DNA from: Saprospiraceae bacterium
Lineage (GTDB): Bacteria; Bacteroidota; Bacteroidia; Chitinophagales; Saprospiraceae
Length of the DNA stretch: 64,000 nt
Assembly: GCA_020628645.1 (NCBI GenBank)
Contig: JAHDES010000016.1
Location: 39,547-103,546 of the forward strand
Direction of reading: 5' to 3'
The position numbers were made by a program, and so were the translations under genes. Under the pieces are notes generated by a model, which was not told where the DNA came from, searched no databases, and saw only the letters and a list, made by a program, of their open reading frames with translations. Positions 36,652-44,459 of this stretch are shown piece by piece (the stretch's first letter is position 1; the number at the start of each line of letters is the position of its first letter).

Positions 36652-37845
36652 ATGGTTTCCTCCGTCCGCCAACAATACAACGCAGCCTTTACACAAGAGC
36701 GTTACCAAGCTTTTCTTAAAAGTATTACACAAGCGTACAACTATACCCCTCCTTTCCGTATCGCAGAAACTCCTGTTTTTATTAACAAACAACTGAAAGG
36801 ACGATTATTTGATGCTTGTGAAGAAATCATGGACACGATCTGCCGTCCAGATTTTAAAGATATTTCTAAAGGTGCTATTTTACCCGATCAAATTGTTCCA
36901 AACGAAGATGAACATACCGTTTTCCTTCAGATGGATTTTGGTATTTGTAAAGATGAAAAAGGTGATTTGATTCCTCAATTAATCGAGGTACAAGGATTTC
37001 CTTCATTGTATTTTTTCCAAGATTTATTAGCAACAAGCTATTATAAGCATTTTGATATTCCTTCCAACTATTCTCATCTATTTGGAGGCTTAGATTCCAA
37101 TGGCTATATCCAATCTTTACGAGATGTGATTGTAGGAGACAGCGTGGCAGAAAATGTTATTTTACTGGAAGTAGAGCCTGAAAAACAAGCCACTCGAATT
37201 GATTTCATAGGTGCTGAACATACCATTGGTGTTAAAACTAAATGCGTTTCTGAACTTAAAAAAGAAGGAAAAGACGTTTATTATATCAATGAAAATGGAA
37301 AAAAAGTTGGCGTAGAAAAAATCGTGAATCGCGTTATTTTTGATGAACTCATCAAGCGCGATGATTTAAAACGTGATTTCTTTTTTACGCAAGAAGCAGA
37401 TGTGAAATGGATTGGTCATCCGCATTGGTTTTTCCGTATTAGTAAACATACTTTACCACATTTAAAGAGTCAGTACAATCCCGTTTCTTACTTTTTAAAT
37501 GAGTTGGATCGTATTCCAGATGATTTAGAGAATTATGTGTTAAAACCATTGTATTCTTTTGCTGGAACAGGTGTAATTATTAATCTCAATCGTTACGATA
37601 TTGAGAGTATCAAAGATCCAGAAAATTATATTTTACAAAAGAAAGTATCTTATGCACCAGTTGTAGAAACCCCTAACCAGCCCGCAAAGTGTGAGATTAG
37701 AATGTTGATGCTTTGGAAAGAAGGTGAAGCACGCCCCGTTATTGTAAATAATCTAGCACGCTTGAGTAAAGGTGAAATGATTGGCGTTCGATATAATAAA
37801 AATAAAGACTGGGTCGGCGCAAGTGTCGGACTCTTTGAAAACTAA
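36652..37845 (+). CDS. Probable circularly permuted ATP-grasp enzyme
   Basis: A 397-aa protein. The C-terminal half has an ATP-grasp-like phosphate and lysine region, NYVLKPLYSFAGTGVII (Lys298, Gly305, Gly307), and a later ILQKKVSYAP hinge and CEIRMLML (Glu348, Arg350). The metal-binding type motif LIEVQGFPSLYFFQ (Glu112, Gln114) comes before, not after, these, which fits a circularly permuted ATP-grasp as in glutathionylspermidine synthase. Family assignment is by pattern and is less sure than for its neighbours. It lies 51 bases after the amidotransferase gene in the same transcription unit. Confidence 0.7.
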   Translation: MVSSVRQQYNAAFTQERYQAFLKSITQAYNYTPPFRIAETPVFINKQLKGRLFDACEEIMDTICRPDFKDISKGAILPDQIVPNEDEHTVFLQMDFGICKDEKGDLIPQLIEVQGFPSLYFFQDLLATSYYKHFDIPSNYSHLFGGLDSNGYIQSLRDVIVGDSVAENVILLEVEPEKQATRIDFIGAEHTIGVKTKCVSELKKEGKDVYYINENGKKVGVEKIVNRVIFDELIKRDDLKRDFFFTQEADVKWIGHPHWFFRISKHTLPHLKSQYNPVSYFLNELDRIPDDLENYVLKPLYSFAGTGVIINLNRYDIESIKDPENYILQKKVSYAPVVETPNQPAKCEIRMLMLWKEGEARPVIVNNLARLSKGEMIGVRYNKNKDWVGASVGLFEN

Positions 37846-37873
37846 AATTACTTTACGGTGGTACGGCTTTATC

Positions 37874-37916
37874 GGTAAACGGCACTTTTTTACGGAAAGA
37901 TCGCCTACCGTTTACC
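37874..37916. repeat. Hairpin in operon spacer
   Basis: The stem ggtaaacgg / ccgtttacc spans 37874-37916 with a 25-base loop, in the 108-base gap before the last ATP-grasp gene. It could be a processing site or a REP-like remnant. Confidence 0.5.
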
Positions 37917-37953
37917 AAATAACCGTCTACCCAAAAACATATAATAAAAAACC

Positions 37954-39165
37954 ATGTCTCAACCAACCACTTTTCTTTGTCTAACCTGCGATTTTAAAGG
38001 AGAATCATTTTTACGTGCGCTTCATGCAGCAGGAAATCGTATTTATCTCGTTACTTCTACGGAACATCAACAAGATGCTTGGCCATTTGAGGTCTTGGAA
38101 GATGTATTTTATTTGGATAAAAATGCCAATGGGCATTGGAATGCAGATCATTTGATTGGAGGTGTTGCACACATGATGCGTGGAATCAAGATTGATCGCG
38201 TAGTTGCCTTAGATGATTTTGATGTGGAAAAAGCAGCCTTGGTACGTGAGACTTTCCGTATCCCTGGCATGGGGCAAACAACGGTTCGTCATTTCCGTGA
38301 TAAATTAGCGATGCGGATGAAAGCAGCAGAAGCAGGTATTCCTGTTCCCGCTTTTTGTGGCTTATTTAATGATGAAACCATCAATGAATTTGCAGATACG
38401 GTTGCGGCCCCTTGGATTGTCAAACCTCGCTCAGAAGCTTCTGCTACAGGATTAAAAAAAGTACATTCTAAAGAAGAATTATGGCAAGTGATTCATAGTT
38501 TAGGTGATCATCGACATGAGTATTTAGTGGAGCAATTTAAACCAGGTGCGGTTTATCATGCCGATGCACTTACGGTAGATGGCAAAGTGAAATTTTGTCG
38601 TGTTTCTAAATATATGAATACGCCTTTTGAAGTAGCGCATGGTGGAGGCATTTTCCGAACGCATACGATTGATTTCAATGCGAAAGAAACTAAAGCCCTC
38701 GAAAAAATGAATGCCCAAATTATGAAGGCATTTGGCTTACAATTTAGTGCAACGCATACCGAATTTATCCAAGCAGAAGAAGATGGGCAGTTTTATTTCT
38801 TAGAAACGGCATCACGAGTAGGAGGGGCGCATATTGCCGAAATGGTAGAGGCTGCTTCGGGCATTTCACTTTGGGAAGAATGGGCAAAAATTGAATCCGC
38901 TTCAGCAAATAATGAATCCTACAAACTGCCAAAAATTAAAAAAGAACATGCTGGTATTGTGGTTTCTTTAAGTCGCTTTGAGCACCCAGACACCAGTTCA
39001 TTCCAAGATCAAGAAATCGTTTGGCGAATGAATAAACAACATCATATTGGTTTAATTGTACAAAACAAAAAGACCAATCGAATTGTAGAATTGTTAGATC
39101 AATATGCGCTTCGCATTCGAGATGAATTTCATGCCAGTGCGCCTGCAAAAGAGGTGGTACATTAA
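37954..39165 (+). CDS. ATP-grasp ligase (PurT/carbamoyl-phosphate synthase-like)
   Basis: A 403-aa ATP-grasp enzyme. Residues 1-110 are a Rossmann-like preATP-grasp domain (LCLTCDFKGESFLRALHAAG). ATP contacts are Lys157 (WIVKPRSEASATGLK) and the hinge YLVEQF; metal ligands are Glu270 (THTEFI) and Glu284 in FLETASRVGG, with Arg288. The usual ExNxR motif here reads ETASR, which occurs in several ATP-grasp_4 type amino-acid ligases. The last gene of the cluster, closed by a double terminator. Together with the two other ATP-grasp-type enzymes it suggests stepwise amide or peptide bond formation. Confidence 0.85.
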   Translation: MSQPTTFLCLTCDFKGESFLRALHAAGNRIYLVTSTEHQQDAWPFEVLEDVFYLDKNANGHWNADHLIGGVAHMMRGIKIDRVVALDDFDVEKAALVRETFRIPGMGQTTVRHFRDKLAMRMKAAEAGIPVPAFCGLFNDETINEFADTVAAPWIVKPRSEASATGLKKVHSKEELWQVIHSLGDHRHEYLVEQFKPGAVYHADALTVDGKVKFCRVSKYMNTPFEVAHGGGIFRTHTIDFNAKETKALEKMNAQIMKAFGLQFSATHTEFIQAEEDGQFYFLETASRVGGAHIAEMVEAASGISLWEEWAKIESASANNESYKLPKIKKEHAGIVVSLSRFEHPDTSSFQDQEIVWRMNKQHHIGLIVQNKKTNRIVELLDQYALRIRDEFHASAPAKEVVH

Positions 39166-39221
39166 GGAGATTTGTTCAAATAGTTGAACATTCTCAATTA
39201 GCTTAAAATAAAAAATAAGAT

Positions 39222-39270
39222 TAATAGTCAGTATTTTTACAAATCGTAAGTTGCTGACTATTAGTTTTTT
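39222..39270 (+). terminator. Intrinsic terminator, first of two
   Basis: The 10-bp stem taatagtcag / ctgactatta is followed by a T-tract (39265-39270), 56 bases after the last ATP-grasp gene. Confidence 0.75.
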
Positions 39271-39275
39271 ATGAC

Positions 39276-39307
39276 TTACATGAAAGTTTTTTCATGTAAT
39301 TTTTTTT
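39276..39307 (+). terminator. Intrinsic terminator, second of two
   Basis: The perfect stem ttacatgaaa / tttcatgtaa with a 4-base loop is followed by eight T residues. It insulates the arginine operon promoter, which begins 10 bases later. Confidence 0.85.
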
Positions 39308-39316
39308 AAAAAAGGC

Positions 39317-39347
39317 TTGAAGTGTTCAATATTATTAAATACCTTTG
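39317..39347 (+). promoter_or_regulatory. Promoter of the arginine operon
   Basis: TTG (39317-39319), 20 bases, then TACCTTTG (39340-39347) match the Bacteroidota consensus. Transcription should begin about 4-8 bases after the box, which places the start almost on the ATG of the leader peptide at 39355. Confidence 0.65.
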
Positions 39348-39354
39348 AGCCGTA

Positions 39355-39438
39355 ATGACAAATGTACCTACATATAATTTTTCTTCACTCAACTTGGTAG
39401 CACGCCGCGCTATCCGTACATTCCGTCGTCGCCCCTAG
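39355..39438 (+). CDS. Arginine-rich leader peptide (candidate attenuator of the arginine operon)
   Basis: A 27-codon ORF that starts immediately downstream of the promoter. The C-terminal half reads VARRAIRTFRRRP: six Arg codons (all CGC or CGT) in the last 11 positions, four of them in two clusters of two and three. This is the form expected of a leader peptide whose translation senses charged tRNA-Arg. The stop codon lies inside a cgccc-cta-gggcg hairpin (39430-39442), and a second hairpin, gggta-gtac-taccc (39470-39483), follows, then U-rich sequence. Function is inferred from position, composition and the arginine genes downstream. Confidence 0.65.
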   Translation: MTNVPTYNFSSLNLVARRAIRTFRRRP

Positions 39439-39631
39439 GGCGTAATTTCACACATATAACCTTCACCAAGGGTAGTACTACCCACTTCTATTTTCCCCAG
39501 CGGAATAGATGTCTCTATTATCAGTTTTCGATGGTATAATTTATCCTTCTAAAGATGCTAGTTTAATTTTTTTTGAAAGGAAGAATTGTACCTCAGCAAG
39601 ACTGTCTTCTTTCAATATTATTTTAAGACTA
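39430..39631 (+). promoter_or_regulatory. Leader region with alternative hairpins (candidate arginine attenuator)
   Basis: This stretch lies between the leader peptide and the first structural gene. It includes cgccc-cta-gggcg overlapping the leader stop, gggtagtactaccc (39470-39483) followed by acttctatttt, aataga-tgtc-tctatt (39504-39519), and a longer imperfect stem gaaaggaaga / tcttctttc (~39578-39614). An in-frame ATG at 39509 would extend the GNAT gene into this region, but the added residues look unlike the family. Which stem acts as terminator or antiterminator is not resolved. Confidence 0.45.
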
Positions 39632-40213
39632 ATGGATATTCAAATTCATATCGCTAATGATACCCATACACATTTTGCCAAAAGCATTTGTGAGCTGATA
39701 GAAGTATCTGCAAAAATTAGAGGAACAGGTATTGCAAAACGAGAAACAAAATATATTGAGCAAAAAATAAATACGGGTCATGCAGTTATTGCATTAGATG
39801 GAGATCAATTAGTGGGTTTCTGTTATATCGAAGTTTGGAGTCATGAAAAATATGTTGCCAATTCAGGTTTGATCGTACATCCTGATTATCGAAAATTAGG
39901 TTTGGCCCGAGCCATTAAAGCAGAAGCCTTCGCACTTGCTCGAAACAAATATCCTCAGGCGAAAGTCTTTGGTATTACGACGAGTTCAGCCGTTATGAAA
40001 ATCAATTCTGACTTGGGTTATCGACCAGTTACTTTTTCTGAACTCACCCAAGATGAAGCCTTTTGGAAAGGTTGCCAAACCTGCCCTAATTATGATATTC
40101 TAGAACGAAATCAAAGAAAAATGTGCCTTTGTACAGGCATGCTTGCTCCTTCAAAAGAAGAAGAATTGAATTATCCATTAACCAGCAAACATAATTATGA
40201 AAAATCAAAATAA
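39632..40213 (+). CDS. GNAT N-acetyltransferase (probable ArgA-type glutamate acyltransferase)
   Basis: A 193-aa GNAT-fold protein starting at the ATG at 39632, where the conserved domain begins (MDIQIHIAND); an upstream in-frame ATG at 39509 is judged to be leader sequence. Motif A/B of GNATs is visible in NSGLIVHPDYRKLGLARAIK. As the first gene of a complete arginine operon lacking argJ and a classical argA, it most likely acylates glutamate at its amino group, the entry step. Whether the acyl group is acetyl or succinyl is open. Its 3' end overlaps argG by 17 bases. Confidence 0.82.
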   Translation: MDIQIHIANDTHTHFAKSICELIEVSAKIRGTGIAKRETKYIEQKINTGHAVIALDGDQLVGFCYIEVWSHEKYVANSGLIVHPDYRKLGLARAIKAEAFALARNKYPQAKVFGITTSSAVMKINSDLGYRPVTFSELTQDEAFWKGCQTCPNYDILERNQRKMCLCTGMLAPSKEEELNYPLTSKHNYEKSK

Positions 40214-41393
40214 TTCGCTCGTACTCGCTTATAGTGGAGGGCTAGACACCTCTTACTGTATCAAATATTTAAGTCTAGAAGGTTGGAATGTTCATGCCGT
40301 TTCTATTAATACAGGTGGATTTGATAAAGAAGAAATCCATAAAATGGAACAGCAAGCCTATACCCTAGGAGCTACTTCTTTTCAATGTATTGATGCCGTC
40401 GAATCATATTATGAAAAATATATCCGCTTTTTGATTTATGGCAATGTGTTACGAAATAATACCTATCCTTTATGTGTATCGGCTGAACGAATGTTTCAAG
40501 CAGTTGAAATCGCAAAAGTGGCGCAACAATTAAATGTAAATGCAATTGCTCATGGAAGTACAGGGGCTGGGAATGACCAAGTTCGTTTTGATTTGGCATT
40601 TAATGTTTTATGTCCTGAAATAAAAATTATCACGCCTATTCGAGATCAACAACTAAGTCGACAAGAAGAAGTAGATTTTTTAAAGCATCATGGTTTTGAA
40701 TGGACGACCCAAAAAGCTAAATATTCCATCAACAAAGGCATTTGGGGAACAAGTGTAGGTGGCGCTGAAACCCTTACTTCTCATCAATATTTACCTGAAG
40801 AAGCCTGGCCCACTCCAATAGACAAAACAGAGGAAACGAAGGTTCGTCTTCATTTTTTAAAAGGAGAATTAGTGGGGGTCAACGAGCAAGTATTCGATCA
40901 TCCTTTATCGGCAATTCAATATCTACAATCCATCGCTGCGCCTTACGGTATTGGGCGAGATATTCATGTAGGAGATACCATTATTGGCATCAAAGGGCGA
41001 GTCGGATTTGAGGCGGCGGCTCCTCTAATTATTTTAAAAGCGCATCATCTTTTAGAGAAACATATTCTTGGGAAATGGCAAGCATACTGGAAAGAACAAC
41101 TCGCTAATTGGTATGGAATGATGCTTCATGAAGGACAATATCTTGATCCTGTCATGCGAAATATTGAGGGCTTCTTAGAAAATACGCAACAGCAAATTAC
41201 GGGTGAAGTATTTGTTAAACTCTATCCTCATCGCTTTGAATTGCAAGGTATCCATTCTGATTTTGATAAAATGCAACAGCAAAAAGGACAATATGGAGAA
41301 ATGAACGAGGGATGGACGGGCGAAGATGTAAAAGGTTTTACTAAAATTTTAGCGAACCATTTTTCAAGCCCTGTAAAAGAGTTAGTATCATGA
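40197..41393 (+). CDS. argG: Argininosuccinate synthase
   Basis: A 398-aa ATP-dependent ligase joining citrulline and aspartate. The PP-loop LAYSGGLDTSYCIKYL is at residues ~9-24, with downstream substrate motifs AHGSTGAGNDQVRFD and YSINKGIWGTSVGG. Normal family length. It overlaps the GNAT gene upstream and argC downstream (4 bases), so translation is coupled. The Bacteroidota arginine clusters typically have this gene second. Confidence 0.95.
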   Translation: MKNQNNSLVLAYSGGLDTSYCIKYLSLEGWNVHAVSINTGGFDKEEIHKMEQQAYTLGATSFQCIDAVESYYEKYIRFLIYGNVLRNNTYPLCVSAERMFQAVEIAKVAQQLNVNAIAHGSTGAGNDQVRFDLAFNVLCPEIKIITPIRDQQLSRQEEVDFLKHHGFEWTTQKAKYSINKGIWGTSVGGAETLTSHQYLPEEAWPTPIDKTEETKVRLHFLKGELVGVNEQVFDHPLSAIQYLQSIAAPYGIGRDIHVGDTIIGIKGRVGFEAAAPLIILKAHHLLEKHILGKWQAYWKEQLANWYGMMLHEGQYLDPVMRNIEGFLENTQQQITGEVFVKLYPHRFELQGIHSDFDKMQQQKGQYGEMNEGWTGEDVKGFTKILANHFSSPVKELVS

Positions 41394-42355
41394 TAAAAGT
41401 AGGTATCGTCGGAGGGGCGGGATATACAGCTGGTGAGTTGTTACGATTATTAATTCGTCATCCACAAATACAAATTGATTTTGTACAAAGCAATAGTCAA
41501 GCGGGTAAACAGGTGTCTTCCATACATTCAGATTTGGTTGGTGATCTTGAACAGCTTTTTGTTAAAAATATTCCTTCCGAAGTAGATGTTCTTTTTTTAT
41601 GTTCTGGACATGGGAAATCTAGGTCCTTTTTAATAGATCGTAATTTTCCAAAAACCACTAAAATCATTGATCTCAGTCGAGATTTTAGATTACTTCCACA
41701 AGCAGAAGGCTTCGTTTATGGTTTACCAGAATTAAACCGAGAACAGATTTCACAAAGTACCAAAATTGCTAATCCTGGTTGTTTTGCTACGGCGATTCAA
41801 TTGGCATTATTACCCTTGGCAAAAGAAGGTGTATTAAAGGAGGAAATCCATATTCATGCACTAACAGGAAGTACGGGAGCAGGGCAAAATCCGACACCGA
41901 CCACTCATTTTAGTTGGCGAAATAATAATGTATCCATTTATAAAGCGTTTACACACCAGCATCTCGATGAGATTCATCAAAGTTTGCATCAGCTACAAAA
42001 TAATTTTAAACAAAACATCAATTTCCTACCCATTCGTGGAAATTTCTCCAGAGGAATTTTTGCCAGTTTATACATGACAACCGATTTAAGTTTGGAAGCC
42101 ATCCAAACGTACTACACAAACTATTATGATACACACCCATTTGTCCACATTATACCTGATAACCCCCATTTAAAGCAAGTGGTCAATACCAATAAATGCA
42201 TCTTACACTTAGAACAACACGAGAATAAAATTTTAATCATCAGCACAATTGACAACCTCATCAAAGGAGCATCTGGACAAGCGATTCAAAACATGAATTT
42301 GATGTTTGGTCTTTCTGAAACAATGGGATTGCAATTGAAAGCATGTGCTTTTTAA
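41390..42355 (+). CDS. argC: N-acyl-gamma-glutamyl-phosphate reductase
   Basis: A 321-aa NADPH-dependent reductase. The N-terminal Rossmann motif GIVGGAGYTAGELLRLL and the catalytic Cys in ANPGCFATAIQLALLPLA are intact, as is HQHLDEIHQ, the conserved His region. It makes N-acylglutamate semialdehyde. The start codon overlaps the end of argG (ATGA-type 4-base overlap). Confidence 0.94.
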   Translation: MIKVGIVGGAGYTAGELLRLLIRHPQIQIDFVQSNSQAGKQVSSIHSDLVGDLEQLFVKNIPSEVDVLFLCSGHGKSRSFLIDRNFPKTTKIIDLSRDFRLLPQAEGFVYGLPELNREQISQSTKIANPGCFATAIQLALLPLAKEGVLKEEIHIHALTGSTGAGQNPTPTTHFSWRNNNVSIYKAFTHQHLDEIHQSLHQLQNNFKQNINFLPIRGNFSRGIFASLYMTTDLSLEAIQTYYTNYYDTHPFVHIIPDNPHLKQVVNTNKCILHLEQHENKILIISTIDNLIKGASGQAIQNMNLMFGLSETMGLQLKACAF

Positions 42356-42370
42356 ACCAAAAAATGTTTA

Positions 42371-43537
42371 ATGAAACCATTTGATGTATATCCCTTAATG
42401 GATGTTACGATTCAACGTAGCCTTGGTAGTTATGTCTGGGATGAAAAAGGTAAACAATATTTAGATTTTTATGGAGGGCATGCGGTCATCTCTATTGGAC
42501 ATGCGCATCCTCATTTTATAGAACGTATTCAAGACCAATTAAAGAAAACAATCTTTTATTCCAATTTTGTGCAAAATGAACTGCGAGAAGCCGTCGCTGA
42601 AAAATTAGGTCAGTTATCAGCTTATCCTTCTTATTCCTTATTCATGGTAAATTCTGGTGCAGAAGCAATGGAAAATGCACTTAAATTAGCCTCTTTTAAA
42701 AATAAGCGGACGAAGGTAATTGCTTTTGAACGATCATTTCATGGGCGAACGTCTTCTGCAGTTCATATCACCGATAATCCCAACATTTCTGCACCAATCA
42801 ATAAAGGATTTGAACGGCTTATTTTGCCTTGGAATTCCTCGGATGCTCTTGAACAAGAATTGCGAAAAGGAGATGTTTGTGCCGTAGTTGTTGAAGGTGT
42901 ACAAGGTATTGGTGGCATTCATGTACCCGATCCTGATTTTTTAAAGACTGCCGAAAATTTGTGTAAACAAGAAGGGACTATTCTTATCCTCGATGAAATT
43001 CAATCAGGTTATGGACGAACGGGAAAATTCTTTGCCCATCAATTTACGGATATAAAACCCGATCTAATCACCATTGCTAAAGGCATGGGAAATGGTTTTC
43101 CTGTAGGTGGGGTATTGATAGCTCCTGATTTTGAAGCAAAATATGGTCTGTTAGGAACTACTTTTGGTGGAACGCATTTGGCTTGTGCAGCGAGTTTGGC
43201 GGTATTAGAAGTCATTGAACAAGAACAGCTACTCAAAAATGCTCAATTACGAGGTGAACAAATGATTGAAGCCTTTCAACAATTTCCAGAAATAGAAACC
43301 ATTCGAGGTATGGGCTGTATGATTGGAATTGATTTACCTTTTCCTGTCAAAGCATTTCGAAAAGAATTGATTCAAGAATATGGTGTGTTTACAGGTTCAT
43401 CAAGTCAGGCGAATACCTTACGTATTTTACCTTCTTTAGCTGTAAGTTCGGCTGAAGTAGAGCAATTTATAGCTGCTTTTGGTGCATGTTTATCCAATTT
43501 TAAATCTAAACCCATCTATGAGACATTTTCTATCTAG
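42371..43537 (+). CDS. argD: N-acylornithine aminotransferase
   Basis: A 388-aa PLP enzyme, class III aminotransferase. VNSGAEAMENALKLA binds the cofactor phosphate, LDEIQSGYGRTG holds the PLP-ring Asp, and the Schiff-base Lys lies in TIAKGMGNGFPVGG. It converts N-acylglutamate semialdehyde to N-acylornithine with glutamate as donor. It lies 15 bases after argC, and its 3' end overlaps the argF' start by 20 bases. Confidence 0.93.
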   Translation: MKPFDVYPLMDVTIQRSLGSYVWDEKGKQYLDFYGGHAVISIGHAHPHFIERIQDQLKKTIFYSNFVQNELREAVAEKLGQLSAYPSYSLFMVNSGAEAMENALKLASFKNKRTKVIAFERSFHGRTSSAVHITDNPNISAPINKGFERLILPWNSSDALEQELRKGDVCAVVVEGVQGIGGIHVPDPDFLKTAENLCKQEGTILILDEIQSGYGRTGKFFAHQFTDIKPDLITIAKGMGNGFPVGGVLIAPDFEAKYGLLGTTFGGTHLACAASLAVLEVIEQEQLLKNAQLRGEQMIEAFQQFPEIETIRGMGCMIGIDLPFPVKAFRKELIQEYGVFTGSSSQANTLRILPSLAVSSAEVEQFIAAFGACLSNFKSKPIYETFSI

Positions 43538-44459
43538 TGACGCTATTACTGATTTATCTACGATCTTAAATAATATTAAAAACATAAAAGAAAATCCATT
43601 TGGAAATTCATCTTTAGGGAAAAATAAGACAATGGTTTTGCTATTCTTCAATCCAAGTTTACGGACAAGATTGAGTACTCAAAAAGCGGCTTTAAATCTG
43701 GGAATGCATGTCATACCTATGAATGTTGCACAAGGATGGAAAATTGAATTTGAAGATGGTACCATCATGAATTTGGATAAAGCAGAACACATCAAAGAAG
43801 CTGCAGCAGTCATCAGTCAGTATGCAGATGTAATTGGTATTCGAACCTTTCCTAGTTTGATAAATAAAGAACAAGATTATCAAGAAATGATTTTGAGTCA
43901 ATTTGTAAAATATGCTAGCGTACCTATTGTCAATATGGAGTCGGCGACAGTTCATCCTTTACAATCTTTAACCGATCTCTTTACTATTGAAGAATACAAG
44001 AAAAAAACGCGTCCAAAAGTAGTCTTAACATGGGCACCGCACCCGCGAGCTTTGCCCCAAGCGGTTGCCAATTCCTTTACCGAATGGATACAGAAAATGG
44101 ATTATGAATTCGTCATTACACACCCGAAAGGATATGAATTAGCGCCCCATTTCACAAAAGATTGTACCATCGAATACGATCAACATAAAGCATTTGAAAA
44201 TGCCGATTTTATTTATGCGAAAAATTGGTCGAGTTATTCCGATTATGGAAAAATACTCCCGACTTCAACGAATTGGATGATTACAAAAGAAAAAATGGCA
44301 TTGACCAATGAAGCGTACTTCATGCACTGTCTCCCCGTACGCCGAAATGTAGTCGTAGAAGATGCCGTCTTAGACAGTCCTAATTCAATTGTCATTCCAC
44401 AAGCTGGAAATCGTACGCATGCTGCACAAGCTGTATTAACTCAAATTTTAAATAAATGA
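43518..44459 (+). CDS. argF': N-acylornithine carbamoyltransferase (ArgF' type)
   Basis: A 313-aa transcarbamylase acting on acylated ornithine, as in Bacteroides. The ATG at 43518 gives the family N-terminus (MRHFLSSDAITDLSTIL); an upstream in-frame ATG at 43479 lies well inside argD. The carbamoyl-phosphate motif is FFNPSLRTRLSTQKA; the C-terminal HCLPVRRNVVVEDAV matches ArgF' rather than ordinary OTCase (HCLPxxR). The residue that sets acetyl versus succinyl specificity is, by alignment from memory, Ala89 (in LDKAEHIKE): Glu in the Xanthomonas acetyl enzyme, Pro in the B. fragilis succinyl enzyme. Confidence 0.92.
   Translation: MRHFLSSDAITDLSTILNNIKNIKENPFGNSSLGKNKTMVLLFFNPSLRTRLSTQKAALNLGMHVIPMNVAQGWKIEFEDGTIMNLDKAEHIKEAAAVISQYADVIGIRTFPSLINKEQDYQEMILSQFVKYASVPIVNMESATVHPLQSLTDLFTIEEYKKKTRPKVVLTWAPHPRALPQAVANSFTEWIQKMDYEFVITHPKGYELAPHFTKDCTIEYDQHKAFENADFIYAKNWSSYSDYGKILPTSTNWMITKEKMALTNEAYFMHCLPVRRNVVVEDAVLDSPNSIVIPQAGNRTHAAQAVLTQILNK

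Noticed and set aside
39509..39631. N-terminal extension of the GNAT gene from an ATG at 39509
   Set aside because: The added 41 residues do not resemble the family and overlap the hairpins of the leader; the ATG at 39632 starts the conserved domain.
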